Source: JBCBRD01 sp039819785
GTDB taxonomy: Bacteria; Pseudomonadota; Alphaproteobacteria; Rhizobiales; Hyphomicrobiaceae
DNA length: 64,000 nt
Reading direction: 5' to 3'
NCBI GenBank assembly: GCA_039819785.1
Contig: JBCBRH010000022.1
Location: 3,849-67,848, forward strand
Shown: positions 18,481 to 27,992 of the stretch, one piece after another
Layout: each line of letters starts with the position of its first letter
Numbering within the stretch: position 1 is the stretch's first letter
Translations under genes and position numbers: made by a program
The notes under the pieces: model-generated
What the model was told of the DNA's origin: nothing
What the model saw: the letters and a program-made list of their open reading frames with translations, nothing else
Database searches by the model: none

Positions 18481-19683
18481 ATGGGCTTTCTCGCCGACAG
18501 CCTGTCGCGCATCCAACCCTCAGCCACCATTGCCGTTTCCACAAAGGCAAGAGCACTGAAAGCTGAGGGCCGGGACATCATCTCTCTCTCCGCCGGGGAG
18601 CCTGATTTCGACACGCCGCAGAACATCAAGGATGCCGCGGCAAAGGCGATGTACGACGGGAAGACCAAGTACACCGACGTCGACGGGATCATGGAGCTGA
18701 AAGAAGCCATCTGCTCGAAATTCAAACGTGACAACGACCTCGACTATGAGCCAGCCGAAGTGTCGGTTGGAACCGGCGGTAAGCAGGTCTTGTTCAATGC
18801 CCTTCTGGCAACGATCAACCCAGGCGATGAGGTGATCATCCCAACCCCATGCTGGGTCTCCTATGCAGACATCGTTTTGCTTGGCGGAGGGAAGCCTGTG
18901 TTCGTGCCGACCACCATGGCCGATGGCTTCCGCCTTCAGCCCGAAGCGCTCGAGGCTGCGATCACGCCGAAAACCAAATGGTTCTTGTTCAACTCACCTT
19001 CCAATCCCTCTGGTGCGGCGTACTCGGCGGACGACCTGAAAAAACTCACCGATGTCCTGTTGCGCCACGAAAACGTTTGGACGCTGACCGACGACATCTA
19101 CGAACACCTGATCTACGATGGCGCAATCTTCGCAACACCAGCCGAAGTTGAGCCGGGCATCAAGGACCGGACATTGACCCTCAACGGTTTGTCCAAGGCC
19201 TACAGTATGACCGGCTGGCGTCTGGGCTTTGCAGCCGGACCGAAGAATCTGATCGGTGCGATGCGCAAACTGCAATCGCAGTCCACGTCCAACCCATGCT
19301 CGATCACGCAGTGGGCAGCCGTCGAAGCGCTGAACGGCCCGCAAGACTTCATCGCCGAAAACAATAAGATTTTCATTGAGCGGCGCGACTTGGTCGTCTC
19401 AATGCTGAACCAGGCAACAGGCATCGAATGCGCGAAGCCCGAGGGCGCGTTCTATGTTTACCCATCGTGTGCCGGCACCATCGGCAAGACGACGCCGAAA
19501 GGCGTCGAAATCGTTGATGACGAGGCCTTCGTTACAGCGCTTTTGGAAGACGAAGGCGTCGCCTGTGTTCATGGTGCGGCATTCGAAAGTTCGCCAGCGT
19601 TCCGCATTAGCTACGCGACATCTACCGAAGCCCTTGAAGAGGCCTGCAAGCGCATCCAGCGGTTCTGCGGCGCATTGAACTAA
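18481..19683 (+). CDS. aatA: Aspartate aminotransferase (class I, Ib subgroup)
   Basis: A PLP enzyme that exchanges amino groups between aspartate and 2-oxoglutarate (glutamate and oxaloacetate) in the cytoplasm. The 400-residue protein matches the bacterial type-Ib enzyme. It has ISLSAGEPDFDTP at the start, NSPSNPSGAAY, TDDIYEHLIYDG, the PLP lysine in NGLSKAYSMTGWRLGF, and the substrate arginine in SPAFRISYATS near the end. Some Ib enzymes also use prephenate. It stands alone between a divergent gene and the hydrolase gene 36 bases on. Confidence 0.93.
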   Translation: MGFLADSLSRIQPSATIAVSTKARALKAEGRDIISLSAGEPDFDTPQNIKDAAAKAMYDGKTKYTDVDGIMELKEAICSKFKRDNDLDYEPAEVSVGTGGKQVLFNALLATINPGDEVIIPTPCWVSYADIVLLGGGKPVFVPTTMADGFRLQPEALEAAITPKTKWFLFNSPSNPSGAAYSADDLKKLTDVLLRHENVWTLTDDIYEHLIYDGAIFATPAEVEPGIKDRTLTLNGLSKAYSMTGWRLGFAAGPKNLIGAMRKLQSQSTSNPCSITQWAAVEALNGPQDFIAENNKIFIERRDLVVSMLNQATGIECAKPEGAFYVYPSCAGTIGKTTPKGVEIVDDEAFVTALLEDEGVACVHGAAFESSPAFRISYATSTEALEEACKRIQRFCGALN

Positions 19684-19719
19684 GCCTGCCCGACATCGAA
19701 TAATCGCTGGCCACATCAG

Positions 19720-20625
19720 GTGACACAACACATCACACGCGCGCCCGTAAAAACATTCAACCCACCGAGCGGGCGCGCTTTTTCGTACTGCGAATTCGGT
19801 GCAGCAGATGGCCATCCCGTTTTGGCCTTTCACGGCACCCCCGGTTCGCGGTTGAAATATGAAGTCGCGCACGAAGCTGCCACCGGACTTGGCTTGCGGC
19901 TGCTATCCATCGACCGTTGGGGCTATGGTGGCACGCCGGCACCGCCCCGCGATGATGTTTCGCTCCACGGCTTCGGGCAGGATATGCGGGCTTTGATCCA
20001 GTCGCTCGGAAAAAGCCAGGCATCGATTGTGGGAATCTCAGGCGGCGGCCCCTACGCAATGGCAACCGCAGCCGTCCTCAAGGGCAAGGCCAGCAAACTG
20101 GCGCTTGTCGCCCCTGTCGCGCCGCTTGTCGGGGCAAATGCCGTGTCTTCAGCCGTCGCAGACATGCGCATGTTTCACAAATTGGCGTTCTTTGGGGTCC
20201 CAAAGGTTCCGGGTCTGTCCCGCGTGGCCTTCGGAGCCTTGCGCAGTGTCTTGAAAGTGAACGGTCCAGCCGCAATGCGTCTGGTAACAGCACGCGCCGG
20301 GCCATCCGACAGGGTGATTGCCTGTGCTCCGGAAAATGCGGCGCGATTATCCGAAACATTCCGTCTGGGTCTGGAGAAGACAACACGCGGGGCAGCCATC
20401 GACATGCAGGTGTTTTCGAGCGCATGGGATGTGGACGTCGGTGACATCGCGTCCCAGACACGCCTATGGATTGGGACGGACGATCGAAACGTTCCAATAC
20501 CGCCAGCCAAGGCCCTGCAGACAAAGATCCGAAAGTTCGAACTCACCGAGCTGCCGGGCGCTGGACACTTCTGGATCACTAAGCACTACGCCGATGTGCT
20601 GGGATGGCTGGCATCCAAACAATAG
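19720..20625 (+). CDS. Alpha/beta-hydrolase
   Basis: This 301-residue protein has the alpha/beta-hydrolase core: the oxyanion HGTPGS block, the SIDRWGYGGT strand-turn, the nucleophile elbow VGISGGGPYAMA (Ser in GISGG), a late Asp in LWIGTDDRNVP, and the catalytic His in LPGAGHFWI. Substrate is unknown. It starts with GTG 19720 and follows the aminotransferase gene by 36 bases on the same strand, so the two may share a transcript. It lacks a signal peptide. Confidence 0.85.
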   Translation: MTQHITRAPVKTFNPPSGRAFSYCEFGAADGHPVLAFHGTPGSRLKYEVAHEAATGLGLRLLSIDRWGYGGTPAPPRDDVSLHGFGQDMRALIQSLGKSQASIVGISGGGPYAMATAAVLKGKASKLALVAPVAPLVGANAVSSAVADMRMFHKLAFFGVPKVPGLSRVAFGALRSVLKVNGPAAMRLVTARAGPSDRVIACAPENAARLSETFRLGLEKTTRGAAIDMQVFSSAWDVDVGDIASQTRLWIGTDDRNVPIPPAKALQTKIRKFELTELPGAGHFWITKHYADVLGWLASKQ

Positions 20626-20689
20626 TCGTCAGTTTTCTGAGTCGTGAAAAGTATGAGATCTCGCCCGGTCCGCACACAGGGTGCACCGG

Positions 20690-21010
20690 TCAGGCTGCGG
20701 CGCGGAACCCGAAAAGCTGGCCCCAACCTGCTGGCATCCACTCGTTGCGCGCTGCCGGTTTGGATTTCGCTTTAATGCGGGTCTGCCTGGCGAAATGATC
20801 TGTGCGCCAAGCATCTTCGGCAGAAACCTGCGCGCTCTGATCTTCGATCATGAGCCGCGGCACAGGCACAATCTCGTCCGACGTACCCATAACCAAGCGA
20901 GCCGCTTCGGCAACGTCCATCAGCTGACGCATCTGCACGCTCTCCGACTGACGCTGTCGGCGATCAAGTTTGGACAGTGATTTTCTGATCATCGGCATCG
21001 GAGCATCCAC
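20690..21010 (-). CDS. Hypothetical small hydrophilic protein
   Basis: An open frame of 106 residues with no signal or membrane segment. It is basic at both ends (SLSKLDRRQRQSESVQMRQL; RQTRIKAKSKPAARNEW) and has an acidic middle. I do not recognise it. It is not a shadow of a larger gene, which is the main reason to list it; it may still be a chance frame. Confidence 0.35.
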   Translation of the reverse strand: MDAPMPMIRKSLSKLDRRQRQSESVQMRQLMDVAEAARLVMGTSDEIVPVPRLMIEDQSAQVSAEDAWRTDHFARQTRIKAKSKPAARNEWMPAGWGQLFGFRAAA

Positions 21011-21411
21011 GCAAGGTTTACGATGTCATGATGGGGCATGATGGACGCAGGTCAAGCATTATTTGCGAGAAAATCTGCGTGCAATGCACCAATTCGCACC
21101 TGAGCATTTGGCATGCCCGGAAGGGTTCCAACCCGTAGCGCCTGAGTGGTGCGCTGGATGATGACCAAACCATGCAACGCATCATTGAATGGGCAACTCT
21201 GAGGCGCGTGCGGCAGGACCTCGGCAGCGCCTCTGGTTTGGGCATGTCCTGTAACGACGGATCGTGCGCCGATCCATATATGCCGACCCCGGATTCGGGC
21301 GGCAAAAAAAACCATTCTTCAAATTCCCGAGATCAACCCGAAGATAGCCGTCAGCCCAGGCCCGCGAACAGCAGCGGCAGGCCGCACCGTCGCGAGGTCG
21401 CTGCCAGCCGA
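21011..21411. other. Intergenic region
   Basis: About 400 bases at the 3' side of msrA with no convincing gene, RNA or terminator hairpin. Confidence 0.35.
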
Positions 21412-22122
21412 TCAGTGCGTCAGCGCCTCATCGCCCCACAGACGTTTGACCCGTTGGTCGCGCCCACAGCCATACCGGTAGGATTTGTAGCGCAACGGAT
21501 TCTTCACATAGTAGTTCTGATGGTAATCCTCAGCCGGAATAAACGTCGATGACTTCAAAATCTCGACGGCAACTGGCTTGTCGAACCGCTGGCTTGCATC
21601 GAGTTTTTCGACTTCAGCGCGAGCCTTCTTCAGCTGCTTTTCACCGTGCGCAAAGATTGCTGGCCGATACTGTGGCCCCCGGTCGCAAAACTGACCGCCG
21701 CCATCCACCACATCCGTCGTCCGGAAAAACACCCCGACGATCTTGTCATAATTGGTCTTGGCCGGGTCATAGATCACCTGCAGCACCTCGATATGCTTCG
21801 TGCGACCCGTTGAGACAGTTTGGTAGTCAGCAGTTTCGACGGCCCCGCCCATGTATCCCGAAATGGTTGCAACGACGCCGCGAACATCATCGAAGTTCGT
21901 TTCGACACACCAAAAACAACCACCGCCGAACGTGGCCACCTCCAGGTCTCCGCTTGCAATCCGTTTGTCATACTGCGCGCGCTCGGCGACCGCTGCGCTG
22001 TTCGTGGAGCCGGCAATCGCAACGGGTGTCCAACCAGCACTTGAAAACGCAAACACACCCGCTGCCACCAGACCAAGAAGGGCGATCGCGCATGAAGCAA
22101 TGACAAACGAATTTCGGGTCAT
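21412..22122 (-). CDS. msrA: Peptide-methionine (S)-S-oxide reductase, exported
   Basis: MsrA reduces the S-form of methionine sulfoxide in oxidised proteins. The 236-residue protein has the catalytic FGGGCFWCVE motif near residue 67, the family block GYMGGAVETADYQTVSTGRTKHIE, and DRGPQYRPAIF. Residues about 5-30 form a signal or anchor, so this copy should act in the periplasm. It follows msrB by 60 bases on the same strand, and together they would repair both sulfoxide stereoisomers in envelope proteins. Confidence 0.95.
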   Translation of the reverse strand: MTRNSFVIASCAIALLGLVAAGVFAFSSAGWTPVAIAGSTNSAAVAERAQYDKRIASGDLEVATFGGGCFWCVETNFDDVRGVVATISGYMGGAVETADYQTVSTGRTKHIEVLQVIYDPAKTNYDKIVGVFFRTTDVVDGGGQFCDRGPQYRPAIFAHGEKQLKKARAEVEKLDASQRFDKPVAVEILKSSTFIPAEDYHQNYYVKNPLRYKSYRYGCGRDQRVKRLWGDEALTH

Positions 22123-22181
22123 GATCTATCCTATTGGAACGACGTCGACCGCCACGAGGCTTAAACCTCGTCGCGCCGTTC

Positions 22182-22688
22182 TCAGCTTTCACTCTTTTCA
22201 GTTTGACCGGCAGGCACGAACTCCAACGACACACCATTCATGCAGTAGCGTTGACCGGTCGGTTGCGGGCCGTCCGGGAAGACATGGCCCAGGTGGCCTC
22301 CGCAGTTGGAGCAGTGAACCTCGGTCCGCGTCATGAAAAAGCTCTTGTCGACCGTTGTACCCACGGCGCCTTCAATGGGCTTAAAGAAACTCGGCCAACC
22401 GGTTCCACTGTCAAATTTCGTGTCCGACTTGAACAGGGCCTGCCCGCAGCCGGCACAGTTATAGAGACCGCTGGAGTAAACCTTATCAAGCGGACTGGAA
22501 AACGCCCGCTCCGTGCCGTGATCGCGCAGCACGTAGAACTGCTCAGGCGTCAGGAGTTTGCGCCATTCTTCTGGTGATTTCGTCACAGGAAACTGTCCTT
22601 TCTCCACTGCTGATGCGGACTTCAAACCAAGCGAGGCCCCAAGTAGGGCGCCGGTCCCTGCCAGTGTAAACGTGCGACGTGTCACCAT
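22182..22688 (-). CDS. msrB: Peptide-methionine (R)-S-oxide reductase, exported
   Basis: MsrB reduces the R-form of methionine sulfoxide. The 168-residue protein shows two zinc-binding CxxC pairs (CAGCG, CSNCGGHLGHVF) and the catalytic Cys in RYCMNG. The N-terminus (TRRTFTLAGTGALLGASLG) has twin arginines before a hydrophobic stretch, a Tat-type signal, so it should be exported folded with its zinc. It is the first gene of an msrB-msrA pair. Confidence 0.95.
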   Translation of the reverse strand: MVTRRTFTLAGTGALLGASLGLKSASAVEKGQFPVTKSPEEWRKLLTPEQFYVLRDHGTERAFSSPLDKVYSSGLYNCAGCGQALFKSDTKFDSGTGWPSFFKPIEGAVGTTVDKSFFMTRTEVHCSNCGGHLGHVFPDGPQPTGQRYCMNGVSLEFVPAGQTEKSES

Positions 22689-23069
22689 CGATCATGCTCC
22701 TTCAAATTCTGCATCGTCCGGTTGCCTTGGCTGCATAGCGCAAGCAGCGCTCTCAGCTCAGGCGCCTTAACGCCAGACTGCGTTAACGGACCCTTGGCCG
22801 TACATAGTTCACCGATTGAGAAATGCTCGTACCATGATCAAATTCGGCGCAACTGTCATGTCACGCTTGATCACATAACCGTAGACATCGAGCCTCAAGG
22901 CTCGATGGGGAATGGCGAAAAGGCCAGTGCGCGCCCAACTGATTCCAGCACGGCCAACGGCCGCCCGACCATTCTCGCCAGCCGGTCATTCAATCTAGAG
23001 GCGTCACAACGGGCCCAATCGAAGGCTTTTCTACTGGCAAGGCATCCCTGACACGGGAACGCCTTTGCG
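22689..23069. other. Intergenic region upstream of msrB with two inverted repeats
   Basis: About 380 bases. It holds TTAACG-N8-CGTTAA at 22767-22786 (about 80 bases before the msrB start, a possible operator) and a perfect 9-base-pair hairpin at 22886-22907 (catcgagcc-tcaa-ggctcgatg). No gene was recognised. Confidence 0.45.
22767..22786. promoter_or_regulatory. Inverted repeat upstream of msrBA
   Basis: The hexamers TTAACG and CGTTAA flank an 8-base spacer, giving perfect dyad symmetry in the likely msrB promoter. It resembles an operator for a dimeric regulator; the protein is unknown. Confidence 0.35.
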
Positions 23070-23789
23070 TCAGCCCACCAGCCTCAAGGTTGAACCGACC
23101 CGGATCTCCTCAGGCGAAACATCACAAGCGTAAACCAGTATCTCGACGCCTCGCGCCTTGGCGCGGTCAAAGGCTTCGGCATAGTTCGGGTCGATATCGT
23201 CGGCCAGGGAGAAGCGTTTGGCATCGCCACGCTGGACTAAGAACAGCATAACAGCCCGGTGGCCGGCCTCAACCATATCGCCCAGTTCATCCAGGTGCTT
23301 GGCCCCGCGCGCCGTCACGCTGTCTGGGAACTCGACAAGATTGGGCTTGCGAAGCAGATGCACATTCTTGATTTCAACGTAACAGAGCCCCTTCGCCTCA
23401 TCCGACAACAAGATGTCGATCCGGCTGTTCTGCCCATACTTTTGTTCGCGTTTCAGCGTCGCGTAGCCACGCAGCTTGGCGATGCGCTTGTCCTCGATCG
23501 CCTCGCAAACCAGTTTGTTGGGATGGCCTGTATTGATCCCGACGTAAACGGGCTGGCCGGACACCATGTCAGGCACCTCGACAAGTTCGAGTGTGTGTTT
23601 GTACTTGCGTGTCTTGCTATCGCTGGTCGAAACCCAAACGCTCAGTCCAGGAGAGCTGAGCCCCATCATCGAACCGGTATTCGGGCATGATGCAGTGATC
23701 TCCGTCCCATCATCAAGGACGATATCCGCCAAGAACCGTTTATAGCGTTTGGTGAGAGTGCCGCGTAGCAGGGGACTAGGAAATTTCAT
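23070..23789 (-). CDS. sfsA: Sugar fermentation stimulation protein homologue SfsA
   Basis: The 239-residue protein matches SfsA along its whole length. It has an N-terminal OB-like part (RGTLTKRYKRFLADIVLDDG) and CPNTGSMMGL. The nuclease-like block has the pattern E(Y)-N(S)RIDILL...CYVEIKNVHL, typical of PD-(D/E)XK folds. SfsA was found in E. coli as a factor affecting maltose gene expression; its biochemical role is not settled, and DNA binding is suggested. Start ATG 23789. Confidence 0.93.
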   Translation of the reverse strand: MKFPSPLLRGTLTKRYKRFLADIVLDDGTEITASCPNTGSMMGLSSPGLSVWVSTSDSKTRKYKHTLELVEVPDMVSGQPVYVGINTGHPNKLVCEAIEDKRIAKLRGYATLKREQKYGQNSRIDILLSDEAKGLCYVEIKNVHLLRKPNLVEFPDSVTARGAKHLDELGDMVEAGHRAVMLFLVQRGDAKRFSLADDIDPNYAEAFDRAKARGVEILVYACDVSPEEIRVGSTLRLVG

Positions 23790-23965
23790 GCCACGGGACT
23801 AACCATGCGCGCCAACAGATCACAATGTGTAAAGCCCATCGACCACATCAAAACGTGGATCCAGCCGAACTCCGCGCACCATCACCGGCGTGGACAAACC
23901 GATAGCCAGGGAAGAAACAACCTAGCCGGCAAACACACCCAAGCTTGGACCAAAGAAAGCACCAA

Positions 23966-24757
23966 ATGCCCAACGAAGAAGTCCGCCCACAACCTGCCAC
24001 CGACGCTGACACCATAACAGCCGCCGTCCTCGTCATCGGCGATGAGATCCTGTCCGGCCGCACCAAGGACCGCAACATCGGCCACATCGCCGAAATATTC
24101 ACCGGCATCGGCATCGACCTCCGCGAGGCGCGTGTCATCGGAGATGATCGCACAGAGATTGTCACAACCCTCAATGCATTGCGCGAGCGCTACACCTATG
24201 TGGTGACCACGGGCGGCATCGGGCCAACGCACGATGACATTACGGCTGAAAGCGTCGCAGCCGCCTTTGATGTCGGGATTGATGTCGATGAGCGTGCGCT
24301 GGGCCTGATGCAACCCTATTACGAAAGCCGTGGGCTGGAGTTGACGCCCTCGCGATTACGCATGGCCCGTATCCCGCACGGGGCAACTCTGATCAAAAAT
24401 CAGATCTCGATCGCACCCGGCTTCATGCTGGGCAATGTCATTGTTCTCGCCGGCGTTCCAGACATCATGCAGGTGATGCTGGATGATGCGATCCAGCACT
24501 TGAAGGTCGGGAAAAAGATGCTGTCCCGGTCCGTCCGGACCAAAGTGCCTGAGGGGGAGATGGCCGATTTGTTCGCGGATCATCAGTCCGCGTGGCCGGA
24601 CATCGCCATGGGCAGCTACCCCGCGATCACGCCTGACGGCATCCGCTGCGAACTCGTGCTGCGGTCGATTGACGCAGAAAAACTGGGTGCGGCGCACGAT
24701 GCCCTGGTCGAGCGGCTCAAGGATCACGGAATTCCGATTGAAGAAGCAACCATTTGA
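23966..24757 (+). CDS. CinA-like molybdopterin-binding domain protein
   Basis: The 263-residue protein contains the MoCF-type domain of CinA: AAVLVIGDEILSGRTKDRN at the start, TTGGIGPTHDDITAE, and LAGVPDIMQVMLDD. The C-terminal nicotinamide-nucleotide amidase domain of full CinA (about 400 residues) is missing, as in the stand-alone alphaproteobacterial form. In CinA the N-domain is linked to ADP-ribose pyrophosphatase activity; whether that holds here is unknown. The ATG at 23966 is preferred over an in-frame TTG at 23945. Confidence 0.85.
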   Translation: MPNEEVRPQPATDADTITAAVLVIGDEILSGRTKDRNIGHIAEIFTGIGIDLREARVIGDDRTEIVTTLNALRERYTYVVTTGGIGPTHDDITAESVAAAFDVGIDVDERALGLMQPYYESRGLELTPSRLRMARIPHGATLIKNQISIAPGFMLGNVIVLAGVPDIMQVMLDDAIQHLKVGKKMLSRSVRTKVPEGEMADLFADHQSAWPDIAMGSYPAITPDGIRCELVLRSIDAEKLGAAHDALVERLKDHGIPIEEATI

Positions 24758-24992
24758 GCTGCCGCATATCAGGATGTTACACGTTCGCGAGGCGAGACCA
24801 CGTGCCGCGCGACATTCATGCATGGTATGAATTAAAGCTCGCGTCCCACTGCTTCCTCTGCTTTTTCTGTCGCCGCCCTCCAGCCGGAGCGGCGGACGGA
24901 AAGCAGCGACGGGAGCATATCTGATGCGGTCTCATGGCCTCACGAAAGATAAGCAGACACAGAACACGACACCAGCTTACAACCAATGCAAG

Positions 24993-26309
24993 ATGACACG
25001 GCCAATCGTGGCGCTAACCCTGGGGAGCGTAGCGGCAGCATTGGTCGCGATCCCCTTGGCTGAGGCCAAGCGGCCTGGCAGCACATATTGCTTCGTGGGC
25101 AAATGCCATCGCGTAAAGACGCTGGGAGAGATGCAGAGGCTGGTCGGCAAGGACATTACCTTGCACGCCTCGCACTACGACCATTGTAAAAAGGACCGCT
25201 ACAATCCCTGCGGCCTCACCTCATCGGGGACACCCTTCAAGCCCCAACGCCCCGATAATGCAGCGAGCCCGATCTACCCGGATGGCACGCGGTTGCTGGT
25301 CTGGAACCCGGTCACGCGGGCTGCGGCTCTGATCCGGATCGACAACGCTGGACCTTACTGGGGCAACAGGAAACTCGACGTTTCGCGTGCGACCGCGGAC
25401 AAGCTGGGCTTCAGCAAACAAGGCGTTGCTGCATTGAAGACGAGGGTCATCTCGGCACCAAACTCGTCCGAGAGCCGCTACGTCAGAAACCGGAAGTATG
25501 AGCCTGTTGCAGGCTTTCTGGGCAAATTTGAATCGCTCGACGATGCCGAGTACGCGTTGGCGGCCGTCATGGCCGTACGCGCCATGGCCGCAAGCTCACT
25601 GGCCCCTGTTTCAGCAGCCGTTGTTGCACGGTCACATGCAGAGCCTGTGATAGCCGAGAAGCAGCGGCGAAAACTGGCAAAAAAGGCGGCCACGATCATC
25701 GCCCGGTTGGATGACGAGAAGCCGCCTGTCCCTTCGACGCAAGTGGCCAGCAAGGCTGTAGCTGAGAAAACAGCTAGAATGGCAGCACTGGATGTCCGGG
25801 CTGTCCCAAGGAGAAAGGCACGACCAACGAAGGTGGCGCGCTTCACCCCGCCCATTCCGGAGCTAAGCCCACAACATCGCTCACGTCGCCTTGCGGGCCT
25901 TCAGCCACTGTCGCCCCCTGTGACAGTGACGCTGCCACCTGTGCGTGTTGCCAAAATCGACACGCCACCTGTCCCGGAGCTTAGCCCGCAGCACCGTTCG
26001 CGGCGCCTTGCAGGCCTTAGCCCGCCGTTGCCAGATCTGGGTCCGGCGCGTTGGCGGATCGCAGCTGCAAAACTGCCACCACCGCCTGGAGCTAAACCGA
26101 CCCGCGTTGCCAGCGCGCGGTCAGCAGAAGATCTCGACGACCTCGCTTGGACGCTCGAGCAGGTCTTGATTGAGCGGCATTTCCGTCAGACCCGGGAAAG
26201 CGCGATCATTTCAATCGATGACGCACCGTTCGGGTTCCGCGTGGATCGACCGCTTGGCGACCGCCTTCGTCTGCCAGTGTATGAAGCTCGCGCGGGCCGC
26301 ATGGGCTGA
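24993..26309 (+). CDS. RlpA-like double-psi beta-barrel wall protein
   Basis: From ATG 24993 the 438-residue protein has a signal peptide (ALTLGSVAAALVAIPLAEAK) and a domain at about residues 50-150 with ASHYDHCKK, GLTSSGTPF, LVWNPVTRAAALIRIDNAGPY and LDVSRATADKLGF. These are the motifs of the RlpA double-psi beta-barrel, which can cut glycan strands lacking stem peptides. The rest is a long Ala/Pro/Arg-rich region with a 15-residue motif present twice (25857-25901 and 25974-26018). Acting in the periplasm near the septum is inferred from the family. The frame has an earlier ATG at 24924. Confidence 0.78.
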   Translation: MTRPIVALTLGSVAAALVAIPLAEAKRPGSTYCFVGKCHRVKTLGEMQRLVGKDITLHASHYDHCKKDRYNPCGLTSSGTPFKPQRPDNAASPIYPDGTRLLVWNPVTRAAALIRIDNAGPYWGNRKLDVSRATADKLGFSKQGVAALKTRVISAPNSSESRYVRNRKYEPVAGFLGKFESLDDAEYALAAVMAVRAMAASSLAPVSAAVVARSHAEPVIAEKQRRKLAKKAATIIARLDDEKPPVPSTQVASKAVAEKTARMAALDVRAVPRRKARPTKVARFTPPIPELSPQHRSRRLAGLQPLSPPVTVTLPPVRVAKIDTPPVPELSPQHRSRRLAGLSPPLPDLGPARWRIAAAKLPPPPGAKPTRVASARSAEDLDDLAWTLEQVLIERHFRQTRESAIISIDDAPFGFRVDRPLGDRLRLPVYEARAGRMG

Positions 26310-26339
26310 TCGAGTTGCCCAATAGCTAAGCCAATAGAA

Positions 26340-26376
26340 AACGCCGCTCCGGAGCAATCCGGGCGGCGTTTTTTCT
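26340..26376 (+). terminator. Intrinsic terminator of the RlpA-like gene
   Basis: A 14-base-pair-class stem (aacgccgctccgga / tccgggcggcgtt, one bulge) with a gcaa loop is followed by six T. It lies 30 bases after the stop. Confidence 0.9.
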
Positions 26377-26439
26377 TTGTCGCGACGTCGTCAGGTTCAA
26401 CAGCACCAAACCGCGCCAATGCCCGATCGGCAAAGGCCG

Positions 26440-27252
26440 TTACAACGCAGCGTTGCTATGCACGCCGTTGCCGGGAATGGGCCCGACAACTGTAAGCACC
26501 TGACCCGATGGCAACGCCGTATCAACTGCTACCTCACCGTCATCTTCGTGAGCATCGTCCGTACCGCTGTCAGCCTCGATCATATTTGCCGGACCTTCTA
26601 GGGCGGCATCGTCTGAGCCGTCTTCCTTAGCGTCATCACCGACCGCAGCTGGTGCCGCTGCAACAGTCACATCAGCCACCTCAACGTCAGCAGTGGCCTC
26701 ATTCGGGTACAGCGAAAAGTAAAGGTCCAACGTTTCCAAAAACTCAGAGACGAGGTCGAGGACAATGCCGAGAGGTACGCGCCCGACAACCAGAAACGCA
26801 TCGCCTAAGTTCAAGGTCTGCCCCGTTGTCAGCCCCGGTGCTTCAGCATCCAAAAGCCCGCGCGCCCGCAGATAGGCGGTCGCATCATCTCCGTTCTCGA
26901 AGGCACATTCGGATAAATCGCATGTCTCAGCCACGGCATCGGCAAGGTCCGCGGTGCCGGATACGAACAGATGAGCAAGCAGCTTAAAGCGCGTGTCGAT
27001 CTGCGAAAGTTCAGCCGCCCGCTCGCGTGCACGCAGCATGCGCGACAGAAGCGTCATCTCGTGTGCGCGAATACGGCCGATGGCCCAACGCTGAACACCG
27101 GCGACACACGGGTCACACGGATCCCCGTCGTCCCAGCTTTTCCCAACCTCGACCAAGTCCTCGCCAGCAGCAAGGGCCGCATCAAGATGATCAGCCAGAA
27201 GGTAGACGCAAGGTGGCGCGTCTTCGTTCGAATTCAACTGAGACAGTGACAT
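26440..27252 (-). CDS. Hypothetical acidic protein
   Basis: From ATG 27252 the 270-residue protein has a helical N-terminal part with a CDPC motif (DDGDPCDPCVAGVQRW), a central segment ETCDLSECAFENGDDATAYL, and a hydrophobic helix LGIVLDLVSEFLETLDLYF. The last 85 residues are very acidic and low in complexity. No signal peptide. I do not recognise the family. The frame is open upstream to 27441 but the added part looks noncoding. Confidence 0.6.
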   Translation of the reverse strand: MSLSQLNSNEDAPPCVYLLADHLDAALAAGEDLVEVGKSWDDGDPCDPCVAGVQRWAIGRIRAHEMTLLSRMLRARERAAELSQIDTRFKLLAHLFVSGTADLADAVAETCDLSECAFENGDDATAYLRARGLLDAEAPGLTTGQTLNLGDAFLVVGRVPLGIVLDLVSEFLETLDLYFSLYPNEATADVEVADVTVAAAPAAVGDDAKEDGSDDAALEGPANMIEADSGTDDAHEDDGEVAVDTALPSGQVLTVVGPIPGNGVHSNAAL

Positions 27253-27485
27253 GAGACCTCGTTGGCGAAAGGACGGACCAGCAGGCCCAACGCCCCTTCG
27301 TTCTCGACAATTTAAGAAAGCACAAAGCGACCAAGGACGAAGCCCAAACCGCAGTTCGGCGGGCCAAGACCGGTGTCGCGTCACCAACGCAAAAAACGCA
27401 TCCCACCACGTGGTACCGCAACTATGATTCGCGGCATCCATAAGGCGACCACTCTGATCAGACCGCGAGCAGGCTCGTCAGATGG

Positions 27486-27872
27486 TTAGTTCCTCGGCGG
27501 TGGCAAAAGGCTCAGAACCGTCGTCAGAGCCCGGCCCAACTCCCGGCCCTGGCTTGAAAGCCAAAGCGCAAGTTTGCAGCTAAAAGCCACCCGCCAACGA
27601 TCCCGATCCGTTGTTTCCTCCGCAATGACCTTGAGGCTCGCTAGGATCAATTCGTCGGGAAAGTCGTTTGCAATCCCCAACCGTTGCCGCACCACGGGCA
27701 CGACTTCGGCGAGATGCAAAAGGCCCGTGTTGTCATTGCAGGCCGCAGGCTTCGTTGCATCAGCCAGCCGCGTCGAGGCCATCGACGGTAATGGTGCCGA
27801 CGCTGGCCGGACGCCATGCCGCCCGGAAAAGGCACCGCGAAACCGTGCACCGCTATCATCAGGTCCGTTCAT
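27486..27872 (-). CDS. Hypothetical protein
   Basis: The 128-residue protein starts at ATG 27872, just after a good gggaga ribosome binding site. The N-terminus is Gly/Arg/Ser-rich and likely disordered. The C-terminal half looks helical (LHLAEVVPVVRQRLGIAND then FPDELILASLKVIAEE). Function unknown. The next two genes on the same strand may be co-transcribed with it. Confidence 0.5.
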   Translation of the reverse strand: MNGPDDSGARFRGAFSGRHGVRPASAPLPSMASTRLADATKPAACNDNTGLLHLAEVVPVVRQRLGIANDFPDELILASLKVIAEETTDRDRWRVAFSCKLALWLSSQGRELGRALTTVLSLLPPPRN

Positions 27873-27992
27873 CGTTTTATCTCCCGGCCATTCCACCAGC
27901 CGACCAATCGGCATGGCTGACACCCGCACAAACGCTTCAACCCAACCCTCAACACAAAGTGCTGCCCATCAGTCTGATACGCCAACGGGACA

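Noticed and set aside
17745..18566. Plus-strand open frame of 273 codons before aatA
   Set aside because: It overlaps both a minus-strand membrane gene and the start of aatA and has no family-like sequence.
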